A stretch of DNA of 64,000 nucleotides, taken from NCBI GenBank assembly GCA_029817715.1, contig JARUPY010000085.1, forward strand, positions 558,001 through 622,000. The letters are read 5' to 3'. A program made the translations under genes and the position numbers. Below are positions 11,031 through 22,813 of the stretch, piece by piece (position 1 is the stretch's first letter; each line of letters begins with the position of its first letter). Source of the DNA: Melastoma dodecandrum. Lineage: Eukaryota > Streptophyta > Magnoliopsida > Myrtales > Melastomataceae. The notes beneath the pieces are model-generated. The model was not told where the DNA came from. It saw only the letters and a list, made by a program, of their open reading frames with translations, and did no database searches.

Positions 11031-12590
11031 AGTCATTTCGTTATGCTGGCAACTTTTTCAATCAATAAACCTGCAACAAATACTTCAGAAAAGATGACTT
11101 TTCAGCTTTGAGTTACGCATTAGCTTTGATATTCATTGATTTCTGATCGAATATTTTTGTCATCTATCATCACCCATCGGTAATATCTCTCTATTATGAA
11201 CTTTTGTCGACTTACATCTTATGCGGTGTAACTCTCAAGTCTCACGAGCTTCCTTAAGTTATGCTTCTATTGCTTTTGTAGTTTTATTGAATGTTGGGAG
11301 ACCAGTTACAATATGAGTATAATCATCCTTGTTGTTGATGTCTAAATTCCTTTAGATTGTTGTTGAATTAGCGATGATTCACAAGTGTTGTCAGGCGTGT
11401 CGATTTTCTAGGCCTTGAAGAGTTATGTTGATGATGAAGAATTAAGTTGATGCTGATTAATTCCAATGATGAAGATCGTGTCACTAATGAAGTCAAAGGA
11501 TCAAGGTAGGCAATTGACGAAGCCGAAGATTGATGCACTGTTGACGAAGCCCAAGAACCGTCAAAGCCGAAGAACCGAGATGCCGTCTCGTCAAAGTAAG
11601 AAGTGAGACACTGCTCACGCCGAAGAACCCAGAAACCACCGACAAAGCCGATGAATCGAAAAAAAATATAAAGCTACTTGCGTTGCGTTTTAGAAACACC
11701 GATCCAAAGGAATAATATTTCCGTCGTCTAAATGCAAAAGTTGGAACGTTACAATTACTCAATACTTCCGCAAAGAATCTAAGAGAGAGATAAGGGATAA
11801 GGGAACATGAACCAAGGGACTTTATGAGTTTAATGATCCTTTTAAAAAAATTAAAGAGTTCATGGGGCCATACCTCATAGTCGCGATCATTGATATTTCG
11901 AAGGCGAATCCTATGCCCTTTCCGGTACGTGGACTACAAAGTAGGTTAAATTAATTCAAATGATTGATGGGGGTGCCACCTTTTTCTTCCCCTTCAAGCA
12001 TTATTTTGTTCTGTGGCGCACTATTTTGGGCAGTAGAAAAAAGACAACCCCAATTGGAAATAAAACGACAAAGAGATTAAGGACGAGAAGACCCATCTCA
12101 CTCAATCAATCAATTGCTCCCCCCCGACACTTGTTTTTTTTCCCCCTTTTCTCCTTTCCCGGTTTGTAATCGTGATTCGTGAAACGTTAAATTTGAAAAG
12201 CATGGGGCTGGGGGAAATTTCATACATTACAAGGGAGATAAGGTTGTCCTCTTCCCTCCCACGTGCTATGCTTACTGTGTTTTTTGGTCTCTCTTGATCA
12301 TTCACTATCATCCGTGTTTCATGCCACAGTGTGACAATGACTTTATCATTACTGCATGTGATGTAAGCTGACGTTGTGCTCAACATGTCATTACAACGTG
12401 CTAATAAAGTTGGATTTCGGTAAATTATGTTCCGACAAGTCCACTTAGTTGGAATGTTTTTGTAAAAGTAAGAGAGACCCGGGGGTGCCATTCAGAGATG
12501 CATAAACAAGACGAGACCAAATTTTTGACGGAGCCCTCTCTCCTTCCCAACCAAATTACGGAAAACAAGATGACACTCAAAGGGAGATAA
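11031..12590. other. intergenic, probably old retroelement sequence
   Basis: No protein family recognised. 11505-11670 carries a loose run of GACGAAGCCGAAGA-like phrases, a degenerate short tandem repeat. The right end is downstream of the aquaporin gene and may include its 3' UTR. Confidence 0.4.
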
Positions 12591-12814
12591 TCATCGTGCT
12601 GAAAGGCAACGAATGATGTTCCAAATGACCCAAAAGACGATTGACGAACGATCGAGATGCATGGTGGATGCTGATGATACATGCCATGCACCTGAGAAAC
12701 CCCCAATCCCTCTCCTCCCCAAGAAATTCTTACTCGAAAGAGAGAACAACAAATGGATCCCAAATAACCAAAGAGAACCCGACGACGGTCGGTTTTTTGT
12801 TTTATTATTATGGC

Positions 12815-13670
12815 TCAGTTGAATTCGGTGGTCGGAAGGGGCTCGTGGGTCTGGTAGCCAATGAATATGCCCTCGAAGATGAGCCCCGCGAGGCCTCCGC
12901 CGATGAGGGGCCCGGCCCAGTACACCCAGTGGTTCGTCCAGTCCCAGCTCACGAGCGCCGGGCCGAAGGATACTGCCGGGTTCATGGACGCTCCGTCGAA
13001 GGCGCCTCCTGCTAGAACGTTGGCGCCTACGATGAGGCCAATGGCGAGGGGAGCAATGGTCGCGACCGTCCCCTTGTTGGGGTTGATGGCCGTGGCGTAG
13101 ACGGTGTAGACCAGCCCGAAGGTCATCACGATCTCGAATACAAACGCGTTCCACACGGTCACGCCGGAGGAGAGGGCAAATGCCGAAGTGGTCTGCAGCA
13201 CGAAAGAACCGCTTGTTAGGGGGTTTGAGAATTATGTATATGGGTCGAGTCCCCAGGGAGGGGTTGAAGCAACAGAGTGATCTTACGAGTCCACCGGTGG
13301 AGAACCAAAGGAGGAGGCAGGCGGCAGTGGAGCCGAGCAGCTGGCCGATCCAGTAAAGGATGAGGCGGAGGAAGGAGATGTTGCCGCCGACAAATGCACC
13401 GAATGTGACTGCAGGATTAACGTGGCCGCCGGAGATGTTGGCGCTGACGGCGACGCCAACGAAGAGGCCGAAACCGTGAGCAAGGGACGCGGCGATGAGG
13501 CCGGCGGGTGTGGTGGAGCCATTGTCCGTGAGCTTGTTGAAGGCCATCCCGGAGCCCTCGCCGGCGAAGACGAAGATGAGGGTGGAGAAGAACTCGGCGA
13601 GCGCGCACCTCAGGGTGTCGGGGTGGTAGGCCTCCTCGGGGCGTCCGAAGGCGATGTTCCTAATCGGCAT
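12815..13670 (-). CDS. TIP1: tonoplast intrinsic protein, TIP1 subfamily aquaporin
   Basis: Vacuolar-membrane water channel (TIP1 members may also pass urea or hydrogen peroxide). Two exons, 13670-13287 and 13192-12815, phase 0 intron, 253 residues, normal for TIP1. The start [14 protein letters not shown] is the family N-terminus, so an upstream in-frame ATG at 13706 is not used. Two NPA boxes are seen at about residues 85-87 ([10 protein letters not shown]) and 199-201 ([10 protein letters not shown]), each the centre of a half-helix. Six hydrophobic segments surround them. His at about 65 and Val directly after the second NPA match the TIP1 selectivity filter. The C-terminus [11 protein letters not shown] is typical. 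No defects were seen. A TATA box lies about 95 bases upstream. Whether it is TIP1;1- or TIP1;3-like is not settled here. Confidence 0.95.
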
Positions 13671-13764
13671 GGTTGGTATGTTTGTCCGGACGACGACGGT
13701 GGTCACGACGAGGTAGCTCAGGCCACTCCCTTTGGTGGTGGTCTAACAGGCGCGAGATCTGGGG

Positions 13765-13771
13765 TTTATAG
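13765..13771 (-). promoter_or_regulatory. TATA box of the TIP1 gene
   Basis: CTATAAA-type motif on the minus strand, about 95 bases 5' of the aquaporin start codon, in GC-rich flanks. Position fits a plant core promoter. Confidence 0.55.
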
Positions 13772-13849
13772 GGAATGCGGCAGAGATGGGGGGAGCTACC
13801 GGCTATAGCCGGTTGCCGGTGCTGGAGGTAAGTAGGAAACTATTTAACA

Positions 13850-16800
13850 TGTTTTCTAGTTACAAATAAGTATTTATTTATGTTTAATTAAATAGGAAAA
13901 TTGTTGGATAAGAATTTTGTGGGTAACAGACAACTGTCGGTGGGATTGGCCGTGACGGGGCGGTCCAGGTAAGCATAAGTTAGACACTCGTCCGATGCTT
14001 TACAATAACTTAACCCGATGATACAAATTAAGACGGGGGGGTGTTGCGTCAATCTATGTTATTGATTACATAATAATGTCGCGCCCCACTAATATCAGTA
14101 ATAATGTGTTTTTTTTTTACCTCGAGGGGGTGAAAAAAAGGGGGGGAGGGTGTCGTAAATGCGAGGGGAAGTAGTGAGACACGTGGTGGTTGGGATAAAC
14201 TAATAATAATTGACACGTCGGAAGACGGTCTTATCTTTTTAGTCTTAAAATTCTCAATTATTTTATAAGTCACATTACAACTATATGTAGGGGGGCACAG
14301 CCTAAAAATGTGAGATTGTAAGAAAAATATCATTGATATGAGATTGAATTATTTTTCTTTTGTGGTCCCCCACTCCCCACCACAGGAGTGTACTCTGGAA
14401 AGGTCGTCTGACGACATGCCCATCCCATCCCATCTCACCTGTTCACAAAAAGATAAGGGTTTTGATGAAATCTGATCTCGTATCGCTCGTTGATGAATAC
14501 ATATCGTCTCTCTTTTTTTTTTTGGGGTGGGAACAAGAATATGTGTTGAAGAGTGGGGCAGTGTTTGCTTGCGTGACATCCTGATCTTTGGAGATTTGAA
14601 TGAAATTTCCATAAAGTATCGTGAACAATATCATCTAGATCTGGCTGTGTGGATTGCCCTGTGAGGTCAAAAGTCGTGCACGTAAATGTCTTCCCACAAA
14701 TGTTGAAAAGGGTATATTCCCTAGAACAAAATAGCTTAGATAACATTTGATTCCTTTCGCAAGAGAAGAAGAAGAAGAAGCTTCAAAAAGAGGGTGGAGT
14801 CATCTTGGATTCTGATCATTAAAAGAAAAAAATGAAAAAAGAAGAAGAGAAAGTGGAAAGGGAGATAAGGGTTTGATTAGATTATTTCCTTGTAATAGTT
14901 CCACGACATTACATCCGTCCATCACATAATTAAGGCGGAAAAAGTTGGATTTGTATGATGTGTGTCCCATTCATGTTGTGTAGTGTTGTTAGTTACAATG
15001 TCTCTCGATGGAGCTTTTCTTGTCGAGCGTTCTCGTCCTCGGTTGGACTTAAAGCCTAAGAAAGAATTAACTTAACGAGGAAGTGTATTCAAGTAGTAAG
15101 GTGTTGGAATAAATTTGAGACTATGAAATCCCAAAAACACCGAATCAGGCCCATAATTAGCATTCCTACCCGAGAGTTCAGACATGCATTTTTCCAAAGT
15201 GTGTTCTCTCCTTTCTCTGATATCTCTTGAACACATCTCTCAAAACCAAACCATTTTGGATGTGTTTGATTTTATCCGTTTGTGTTTTTGCATGCTTCTA
15301 ATTACTTACTGTAGGTTTGACATAAACTCAAACGGATATTTTCGTCTGGACGGCTGCGGATCTTGTCAAAGGTTTAAGTTAAGGGTTAAGGATCCTGTCT
15401 CCACAATCTGCTTATCTTTTCTTCTTCTTTTTTCTCCCTTGCCTTAAACCCATACGTGGTTGTATAAGTAAAGAATGTGGTACTTGTCGTGGCTACGCTA
15501 TCCTATTCTCGGCCACGACACGCGGGGGATCGAAGACAAAGAATATGGGAAAAGCGAGCAAGAAGTTAAACAGAAACGGAACTAGCAATCCATCATGCGC
15601 GAAAGGGACCGCGGCGGGGCTTGGTTGGGGGAGTTATTTCACGAATGCTAACTAACAAGGACCACCATTTTTTTCCCTGGGGTGGAAAGAAAGAACAAAT
15701 GTAATGTGTAAATTTACTGCGCGAAATGCGTAACATTTAAGAGGGGCAATCAACAGGATAAGACAAATGATCATACATCCCCACCCCATATGCATTTAGG
15801 GAAAAAGATGCCGGGATTGTCCCGGCGCAAAAGCAAATACGATACCGGATGCGATCAGCTCCTGGGTAATCGTCAGAAAGCTAGCAAGAAACCAATGTAC
15901 GTATAACAGTGGTGCATATTGCGTTCGAACAATGAGTAATGAGATGGAAGTAAGCAGGGGAAACAAATGGGTTGTGAAGTTTTCAGACACTCCATTTTTG
16001 GGTCAAGGGTCAATAGAGGAGAGATCAATGAGGAGATACATGATGCAGAGTGAGTGTGTAGTGTTGGTATGAGGGGGTGGTGGTGGGGTAAAGGAGGGCA
16101 TGTTACTCCCAGCCTGGCGGATTGCGATTGGGAAAAAGAAGAAGAAGCCAAAAATGGAGCCCAGGAAACGGGAAATCCAAGGCACACACCCATTGCAGCT
16201 AAAACCCACCGCCCAAACCCTCTCATTTGTCAGTTCTCATCTTTCCCCAATTCCTCTCGTTCTCTCCTTTCTTACAAACAACACTCCCATCCATCCCTCA
16301 CGTTGTCTGTGTTCTATCAAAGGGAAAAAAAAAAAAATCATATTTCGGACATAACTCCAAGAAATGGAACAAAACGTTGCGGGGGGGGGCTGTTCCTTTT
16401 TAGAAGGAAAAGTGAGGTAAACTGCCATTCAAAATTTTACATGTAATTATTAAAATTTTTGAATACCCCCCTCATATATAAATTATATCTACGTGAAAAC
16501 AAGTTCGAACTCCCCACGTGCCCATTCCCCACAAATAATTGATCTTCCTTTCCTTCTCCTTTTTGGTTTTTACTAGTAACGAATTTTCCTTCGTCTTAAT
16601 AGCAATTTTACGATGGTAGGAGTTCATCATCGTAATATTTTTCTAACACCCGGGATTCGTGTGGAAGGGGGGAGGGAAGAAGTTAGAACAAGAATGATTG
16701 ATGACCGAGAATCCAAAAAAAGAGTAGTTGTTCTTTTCGGTCCCCAACAGACCACGCCACACCAATTATCAGCATGAAATAAGGGTTGATTTCCCCAACT

Positions 16801-17608
16801 GACACAACAACCCAAAGTGAGTGAAAAGTGAAGTTCGAAATTCATCCGTTTCGTTTAAATATGTCATGGACCTGACTTACTCGATCGTCGTGGGTTACAG
16901 AGTATTATAACGGTCTTAAAAGATGTATCGAATCTTAATCAATCAGACCTCTCAACTATATCTTGGACTTCAAGGTTGGACTATCTAATTCATATGACCC
17001 CCCAATGAGACCCGAACAATACAAACGTGCTTATCTTATCTTCTCCTCTCCCCAAACACATCAAAAGGGCATTTCAGATTTACATATATTAACGTATTAA
17101 CAACATCTGTCTTAGTGTATTACTAAATCTTTCTTAACACTTGGGTCGTTTAATTTAAGATCCTGTGGATGAAGTTTGGACAAAAAAAAATGGGAATTCA
17201 ATTTATTTTCCCAGTTGGATTGGTGTACTTTATACGTATATGTAATGTGATATATTGAAGCCCCCTTCATCTTTTGTTGGGTGGGCTGGTCTCTTCACCC
17301 AATGAATAATAATAGTCTCCATCCATAGAGAGAGGCCCAGTGACTTTATTGAGTAATGCGGTTTCCATTAGAATGTGCCCATTTCCACAATCCATTATAT
17401 TATTATGATTCATGCTTTGAACTTTTGCTACAAGTTTTCCCAATTAAAATAAAATTGTTTATAGTTTCTCTTTATCCCACGGCCATTATGCCTTCAAGGA
17501 TGGCCAGAACGAGCTTTAGTGCTTTCCCAGAGGTAACGTGCGTATGATCATAGTTTTGGACTGTGTTGCGACCGGGGATGATACTGGAACTGGAGTTACA
17601 AGGATACA
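13850..17608. other. 3.8 kb intergenic stretch without a recognised gene
   Basis: Short open frames are present on both strands, but none encodes a recognisable domain. Simple-sequence patches occur: a T run near 14110, AAG/GAA repeats near 14768 and 14840, and a run of nine G at 16381-16389. A short perfect hairpin GCCGGGATTGTCCCGGC sits at about 15810. The region probably holds the promoter of the aquaporin on the left, and on the right the 3' end of the Rab gene. Confidence 0.5.
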
Positions 17609-18652
17609 TCAGAAGCAACAACCGGGAGAGGACGGAAAAGGAGGAGGAGGAGGAGGAGGAGGGCGATGTGCCGATCCCTGGCCTTGGCTCTGCTCCAATA
17701 TGTTCCCCTTGTTGATTGCGCTGGATCCTTCTTTGATCAAGCTTGGGGATTCTATTATCTGGCACCCGTACGAATGCATCAAGTTCTATCATTCTTAATC
17801 GATTCGTGAAATGAGGAGGTAGTTTTTTTTATGGACTGGTTCGTCGGTTTCAGATTACCTTCGAGATGAGCCCCTCAAAACATTCCTCCACATTCTCCCT
17901 TGTCCTTGCGCTACATTCCATAAAGAGGCACCCGAGAGCCTTGGCAAGTGCAGCTCCCTCGTCTTTCGTCACCGATCTACGCGATTCCTGTGCGGAACGG
18001 GGGAACAAACGGTCGTGTAATTACTGACACACAACGACCTGTGATGAAGGGGCAAGTGCCAGAAGAAACATACCTCGTCGACCTTATTACCTACGAGCAA
18101 TTTTACGCAATCCAGATTCGTCGAGTAAAGCTCCACCTCCTTAGCCCACAGGTCAGATATGCTTGCCAACGTCTCCCTTCTCGTCACATCATACACCAGA
18201 AAGATCCCCTGAGCGTTTCTGTAGTAGGAGCTCGTCAACGTCCTGAACCTCTCCTGCCCAGCTGCGGCAACAATAAAACATCACCCACAACACAACCACG
18301 CTAAAACCAAGACCACGGGACACTACTCCTGATTTGGGGACTCAAGGCACGGGAGTTACCGGTGTCCCATATCGTCAGCTTGATCCTCTTCCCACGGACA
18401 GTCACATGCTTGATCTTGAAGTCCACACCTGCGAAATCAAATGCCACAAAGACAATCATATCCCACACAGACCACTTAGTAAACCCGACGCGACGGATTC
18501 TCCCTACCGATAGTCGGGGGGAGTTGGGTCACGGGATCGGCTGACGTGAAGCTCATGAGCAAGCTGCTTTTGCCAACGCCGGAATCTCCGATCAGCAACA
18601 ACTTGAACGACATGTCATGGTTACCGTTGCCCGGCGCGGAAGGAGAACCCAT
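17609..18652 (-). CDS. Rab GTPase, RABC/Rab18 type, with polyproline tail
   Basis: Small membrane-traffic GTPase. Exons (minus): 18652-18508, 18428-18360, 18261-18074, 17987-17859 and 17758-17609; 681 bases, 226 residues, all phases agree. The start MGSPSAPG gives the usual N-terminal length. P-loop GDSGVGKS at residues 22-29, effector loop TIGVDFKI at 47-54, WDTAGQERF around 69-77, NKVD at 130-133 and ECSA at 158-161 are all intact, so it should bind and hydrolyse [22 protein letters not shown] and the [11 protein letters not shown] stretch match plant RABC proteins. The C-terminus ends PGCCF, an XCCX geranylgeranylation signal. Unusual: eight prolines in a row (residues 210-217), encoded by a perfect CCT tract. 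Upstream lies a Mutator-like element, then the divergent SF3a66 gene. Confidence 0.93.
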
Positions 18653-18898
18653 TGTACCTGTACGTGTACTACTTACTACTCCTGGGATTTGTTTGTTACC
18701 GGGGTGGTGTAGTTTGTATGATTTTAAGGTTGGGGGAGGAATCGAATATGTTTGATTGGAGAGGAGTGAAGAAAACGGCCCACTTTATGCTACCTCCAAT
18801 TTGGATTTGGAATGTTCCAATCCCACCTTCTTTAGGTGAAACCCCCCACAATATCAAAACCCACCGCTAAAAGACAAACATTTCTCTTAGTAATATTA

Positions 18899-19700
18899 TT
18901 TTTTTATGGCAAATTATCGATATTTTGCACAACAAATATGCGAACTTTACGTTTTGGCATATTATTTAAAAAGTTTTAAATTTGACCTTATTTCGATTTT
19001 ACTTCGTAACGACCGTTACCCATAACTGACGTGTCTGTGACGGTTCTTTTAGTTGTCTTAGGTGGTCTGACGTGTCAGAAATAAAAAAAGGAGTTAGAGT
19101 TTGGGTTGTTGTACTTCGGTGATCTGGGACAGAGGACTTGTTCATCCTTTCCTAGGTTAGAGCTTGTTCCTTCTTTCTTTGGGTTTTCGTTCCTCTTAAT
19201 CAATTCTCTTCATTGTTTTTCGTTCCTTTTGTTGGTGTTGTTTGTTCCTTCATGTTCCTCGATTCCTTCCTTTGACCATCAACTCAAGAAAACCTATTCA
19301 AGAACCACTCCAGGAAAAAGCACAACGAAGGAATAAACAAACACAATCAACTTACCGGGAGGAAGCACAACGAAGGAATCGATGAATGACAACCCACTCC
19401 GTCTGGAATCGCAGAAGAATCGATTACTCCCAAATCACCAGCATAGAAGAACCCTAACCCTAAACCCCCTTTCTTGACTTATTTCGTCCCTGATAGCCTG
19501 ATAGTCCACGTAAGAATAACAAAGAAAAAAAATTAATGACACGTCAGATAATATATGGTTTAAGGGTAACGGCCGTTACGAATAGGACTAAATACAAAAG
19601 TAAAATCGGAATAAGGAAAAATTCAAAACTTTTCAAACGATATGTCAAAAGTAAAATTGGCCTATGGGTGGGCCAAATATCGATAATTTGTCTTTTTTAT
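18899..19700. mobile_element. non-autonomous Mutator-like element with 8-9-bp target duplication
   Basis: Inverted arms of about 170-185 bp: 18908 to about 19088 and about 19527 to 19691. Both contain AAATTATCGATATTT at the tip, then AAAAGTTTTGAATTT-like, ATTTCGATTTTACTT-like and the GTTACC of a GACCGTTACCC/GGCCGTTACCC box, and GACGTGTCAG/GACGTGTCAT-like at the inner end. Flanks TTTTTTTAT (18899-18907) and CTTTTTTAT (19692-19700) match at 8 of 9, fitting a Mutator-family duplication. The 440-bp interior has no transposase and no recognised gene. It sits about 250 bases 5' of the Rab start. Confidence 0.75.
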
Positions 19701-19975
19701 ATATGAAAAGAAAACTAAGCTTTAATTCGGGGAGCGAAGTATGGTATTCTCAATAAGGCAGGCCCATCAAGGCCCTTAACCAAAAGGCCTCCATGAAGTT
19801 TTTAATGGGCCTATTTAGATGGCCAACGTCGCCCGTCCCGACGACCGCCTGATCCGACGGGTCAGTCGAAATTCTTGGGAGTGTTGGGGTTGGATTTGCA
19901 TTTCCAGGGTGACGCCGCCGTTGGAGGTTTCGTTACCGCGGAGGAGGAGGTGTGGGCTGAGTGTGGTGACGGTTC

Positions 19976-22299
19976 ATGGACAGGGAGTGGGGATCCAAGC
20001 CTGGAAGCGGTGGGGCCGCCTCCGCCCAGGATGAGGCCGTCGACCGCCGTGAGCGTCTCCGAAGGCTCGCCCTCGAGACCATCGACCTGGCGAAGGACCC
20101 TTACTTCATGCGAAACCACCTCGGAAGGTAACGATAGAGGCTTGGAGTTGATGATTTGGTGGCTTGTCTGTTGGAATGTGGGAACTAGGGCTTTTTTGTA
20201 CGCTGCTTTTGAAGTTGCGAGTGTAGTTCTTGGTTCGGTCTCCATTTCCTGTTGGGGACGTAGATGCACGTGCTTTCGTAATTGGTGGTGATGACGATTT
20301 GGATACGATTCTTTCAGATTTCAGCTGTGTTGGATTTTGCGGACTTCGCTGTTCTGGTGTTAGGATTTGTTTGAAGTTTTGGCGGTGTTTAAGGCAATAA
20401 TGAGCTTGAATGATGGTTTTGTTCTCAGTTATCCCATTACTCCTTTACTTTATTGGTAGTTCGGTCGTGGACTGTGATTTTGTTTAAAGAGGGAATGAGC
20501 GTGTGGCCCTCTTGTGCCAGGGGTAATGGTTAGAATTTGCTGATTTCATGGTGTATTATTGGTTAGGATTGTGTGGATGTCTCCATTCTAAGGTCCTGGA
20601 CTTAACTCCGTGGATTTTGGTGTTTGGCAGCTACGAGTGTAAGTTGTGCCTGACACTGCATAATAATGAAGGGAACTACTTGGCACACACTCAAGGGAAG
20701 AGGCATCAGACTAACCTTGCTAAGAGAGCTGCCCGTGAGGCCAAAGATGCGCCTGCTCAGCCTCAACCTAATAAGCGCAAGGTTAACATTCGGAAAACTG
20801 GTGAGTGCTGAGTAATGTTCTTTAAAAAAAAAAAAAAAAAAATCAGCTTGACTATAGAATGGCCAAACATGGAACATGGCATTATAATTTCTAGAAAAGT
20901 GAGACGCTTGACTTTTGAAGTTTACAAGCGATAATTCTTAACAACAATATGGAAGCGATTGGAACTTGATCAGTGTGCAATGAAGGCAACTGAGTCAAAA
21001 TAAATCTTTTAGTGGTCCCAGTGATTGTGCACTCATCAATAAAACTTACATGGGTTGAATGTATATACTTCCCCTTTGCCTTCATGATACAGTTTGCCTC
21101 ATAGTGCACTGCTACGAGATGAGACATGGAGCAGTATGAAAGAAGACTCTTAGTTGCCATTTACATGTATCTGTTTTCCTGCAGTTAAAATTGGCAGGCC
21201 TGGGTACCGGGTGACAAAACAGTTTGACCCAGAGACAAAACAACGATCTCTTCTCTTCCAGGTGCTGATAATTAAGTGTTCGCTTTCATTATTTAAGTGT
21301 CAGATGCAGTCTGTGGAGTCTATGGTTACCATGTTCTTACTGCTATTTTACCTTGTCATAAAATGACAGATCGAATATCCTGAGATAGAAGATCTTGCAA
21401 GGCCGAGGCATAGGTTTATGTCGTCGTATGAACAGGTATCCTTATTCATCCTTCAGTTGCCTGGCTTATGGCTTTCTTTCCTTCTGTCCTTGGCGGGTGA
21501 TACTCTGTGTTAATTGTACGAATTGTGCCTTGTTTATGTGCTCATATCTAGTTTTGTCGTTATATGTGCAGAGAATCCAGCCTTTTGATAAGGCTTACCA
21601 GTATCTGCTTTTTGCAGCGGAGCCATATGAGATCATTGGATTCAAGGTGCGTGTCTCACCCTGTCCTCTATATGGCTTCTTGAGCTGTTGTGGCTTACTA
21701 ACAATGCAATGATGCAATTGTCAGGTTCCCAGCACTGAGATTGATAAGTCGACTCCGAAGTTCTTCTCGCATTGGGATCCTGATTCGAAAATGTTCACGG
21801 TCTGTTTTGTGACCCTTGATTTAGTTTTCCTCCTGTCGAACTTATCTAAATTCAATGTGATAGGAAATTTCACCACTTTCGCTATGTTGACTCCGAGGAG
21901 TCCACTGGAAAACATTAGTGACTGCATTATGACGCTCCTTTTCTCGATCCTCAGTTGCAGTTATATTTTAAGACGAAGCCACCAGAGCTGAGCAAGCCAC
22001 AGCCTCCCCCAGCTCTTGATGGCCCAGTCGTGCCTGGGGGCCCACCCAGACCCCCTACCCAAGCTCCGCCCCCACCACCTCCTCCACCCCAAGGACTGCC
22101 CCCTGGAGGCCCACCTAGACCACCGCCTTCACTGCCACCACCTCCTCCCATGGCAAATGGTCTACGGCCAATGCCTCCTGGAGGACCTCCTCCGATTGCT
22201 CCACCCCCAATGGGTGGTGGTGGTGCAAGTTTTTTGCCTGGTGCCCCAATGAACAGGCCACCAATGGGACCACCCCCGCAAGGATTTCCTGGTCAGTAA
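19976..22299 (+). CDS. SF3A2: splicing factor 3A subunit 2 (SF3a66, PRP11 homologue)
   Basis: Subunit of the SF3a complex of U2 snRNP, needed for branch-site recognition in nuclear pre-mRNA splicing. Exons: 19976-20127, 20631-20800, 21185-21261, 21370-21435, 21572-21646, 21725-21799 and 21955-22299; 960 bases, 319 residues, all phases agree. The start MDREWGSKPGSGGAAS matches the family. A matrin-type C2H2 zinc finger (YECKLC...YLAHTQGKRHQTN) begins at about residue 52. Next come GRPGYRVTKQFD and the conserved core ending WDPDSKMFTLQLYFK. The last exon encodes a long proline/glycine-rich tail ([19 protein letters not shown]) that varies in length between plants. No defect seen. Divergent from the Rab gene. 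Confidence 0.95.
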
Positions 22300-22813
22300 G
22301 ATACCCGGGCCTGGGGACCTCCGGCCTTGCCTCTGCAAAGGCTCAGTACCATGTTGAACGGGGGTTTTTATTAGATTTTGTGGCTTGAAGATATAGCTGT
22401 AACTCCTGGTTTAGAGTATGTCGACGCAAATTTGTTGGTATTATTTACTTACTATCAAAGCCGGCCCTTTTCTGTCTCTGTTGGAAGACGATTTGAAAGC
22501 AGAAATCCTTTGCTTTGTTGATCAGCTATCATTCCATAAATAAGTTTTGGTTTTCTTTTTGTTTTCTAATTAATCTCGGTTAATTTTAATTGAAATTAAG
22601 AGTGTGCAGAATATCAACATTATTGAATTATTCAAATCTTTTTAGAGTTTATAACTTAATACAATAATTATATTTATGTTAATTAAAATTAACTTCAGAC
22701 GTTATCACCCTCCACCGTCTTTCTCCACACGTTAAACCCTAATAAGAGCCCCCCCCCCCCCTCCAAAACCCTAGTAAGGTTTTGCCGGCGTATCAACCGT
22801 CGGGAAGAGCGCC
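22300..22813. other. SF3A2 3' region and WDR3 promoter/leader
   Basis: Short intergenic gap between two plus-strand genes. It contains a run of 13 C at 22749-22761 about 50 bases before the WDR3 start, and a box AAACCCTA twice (22732-22742 and 22766-22773), similar to the telo-box found in plant ribosome-biogenesis promoters. Confidence 0.5.

Noticed and set aside
12591..13706. 371-codon open frame on minus over the aquaporin
   Set aside because: It reads through the intron and leaves the TIP frame; the two-exon model restores a full 253-residue TIP1 with both NPA boxes.
15806..15830. GCCGGGATTGTCCCGGC hairpin as a terminator or miRNA
   Set aside because: Too short for a plant miRNA precursor and bacterial-type terminators do not apply here.
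21951..22300. Glycine-rich and proline-rich open frames in other frames of SF3A2 exon 7
   Set aside because: Shadows of the proline-rich SF3a66 tail.
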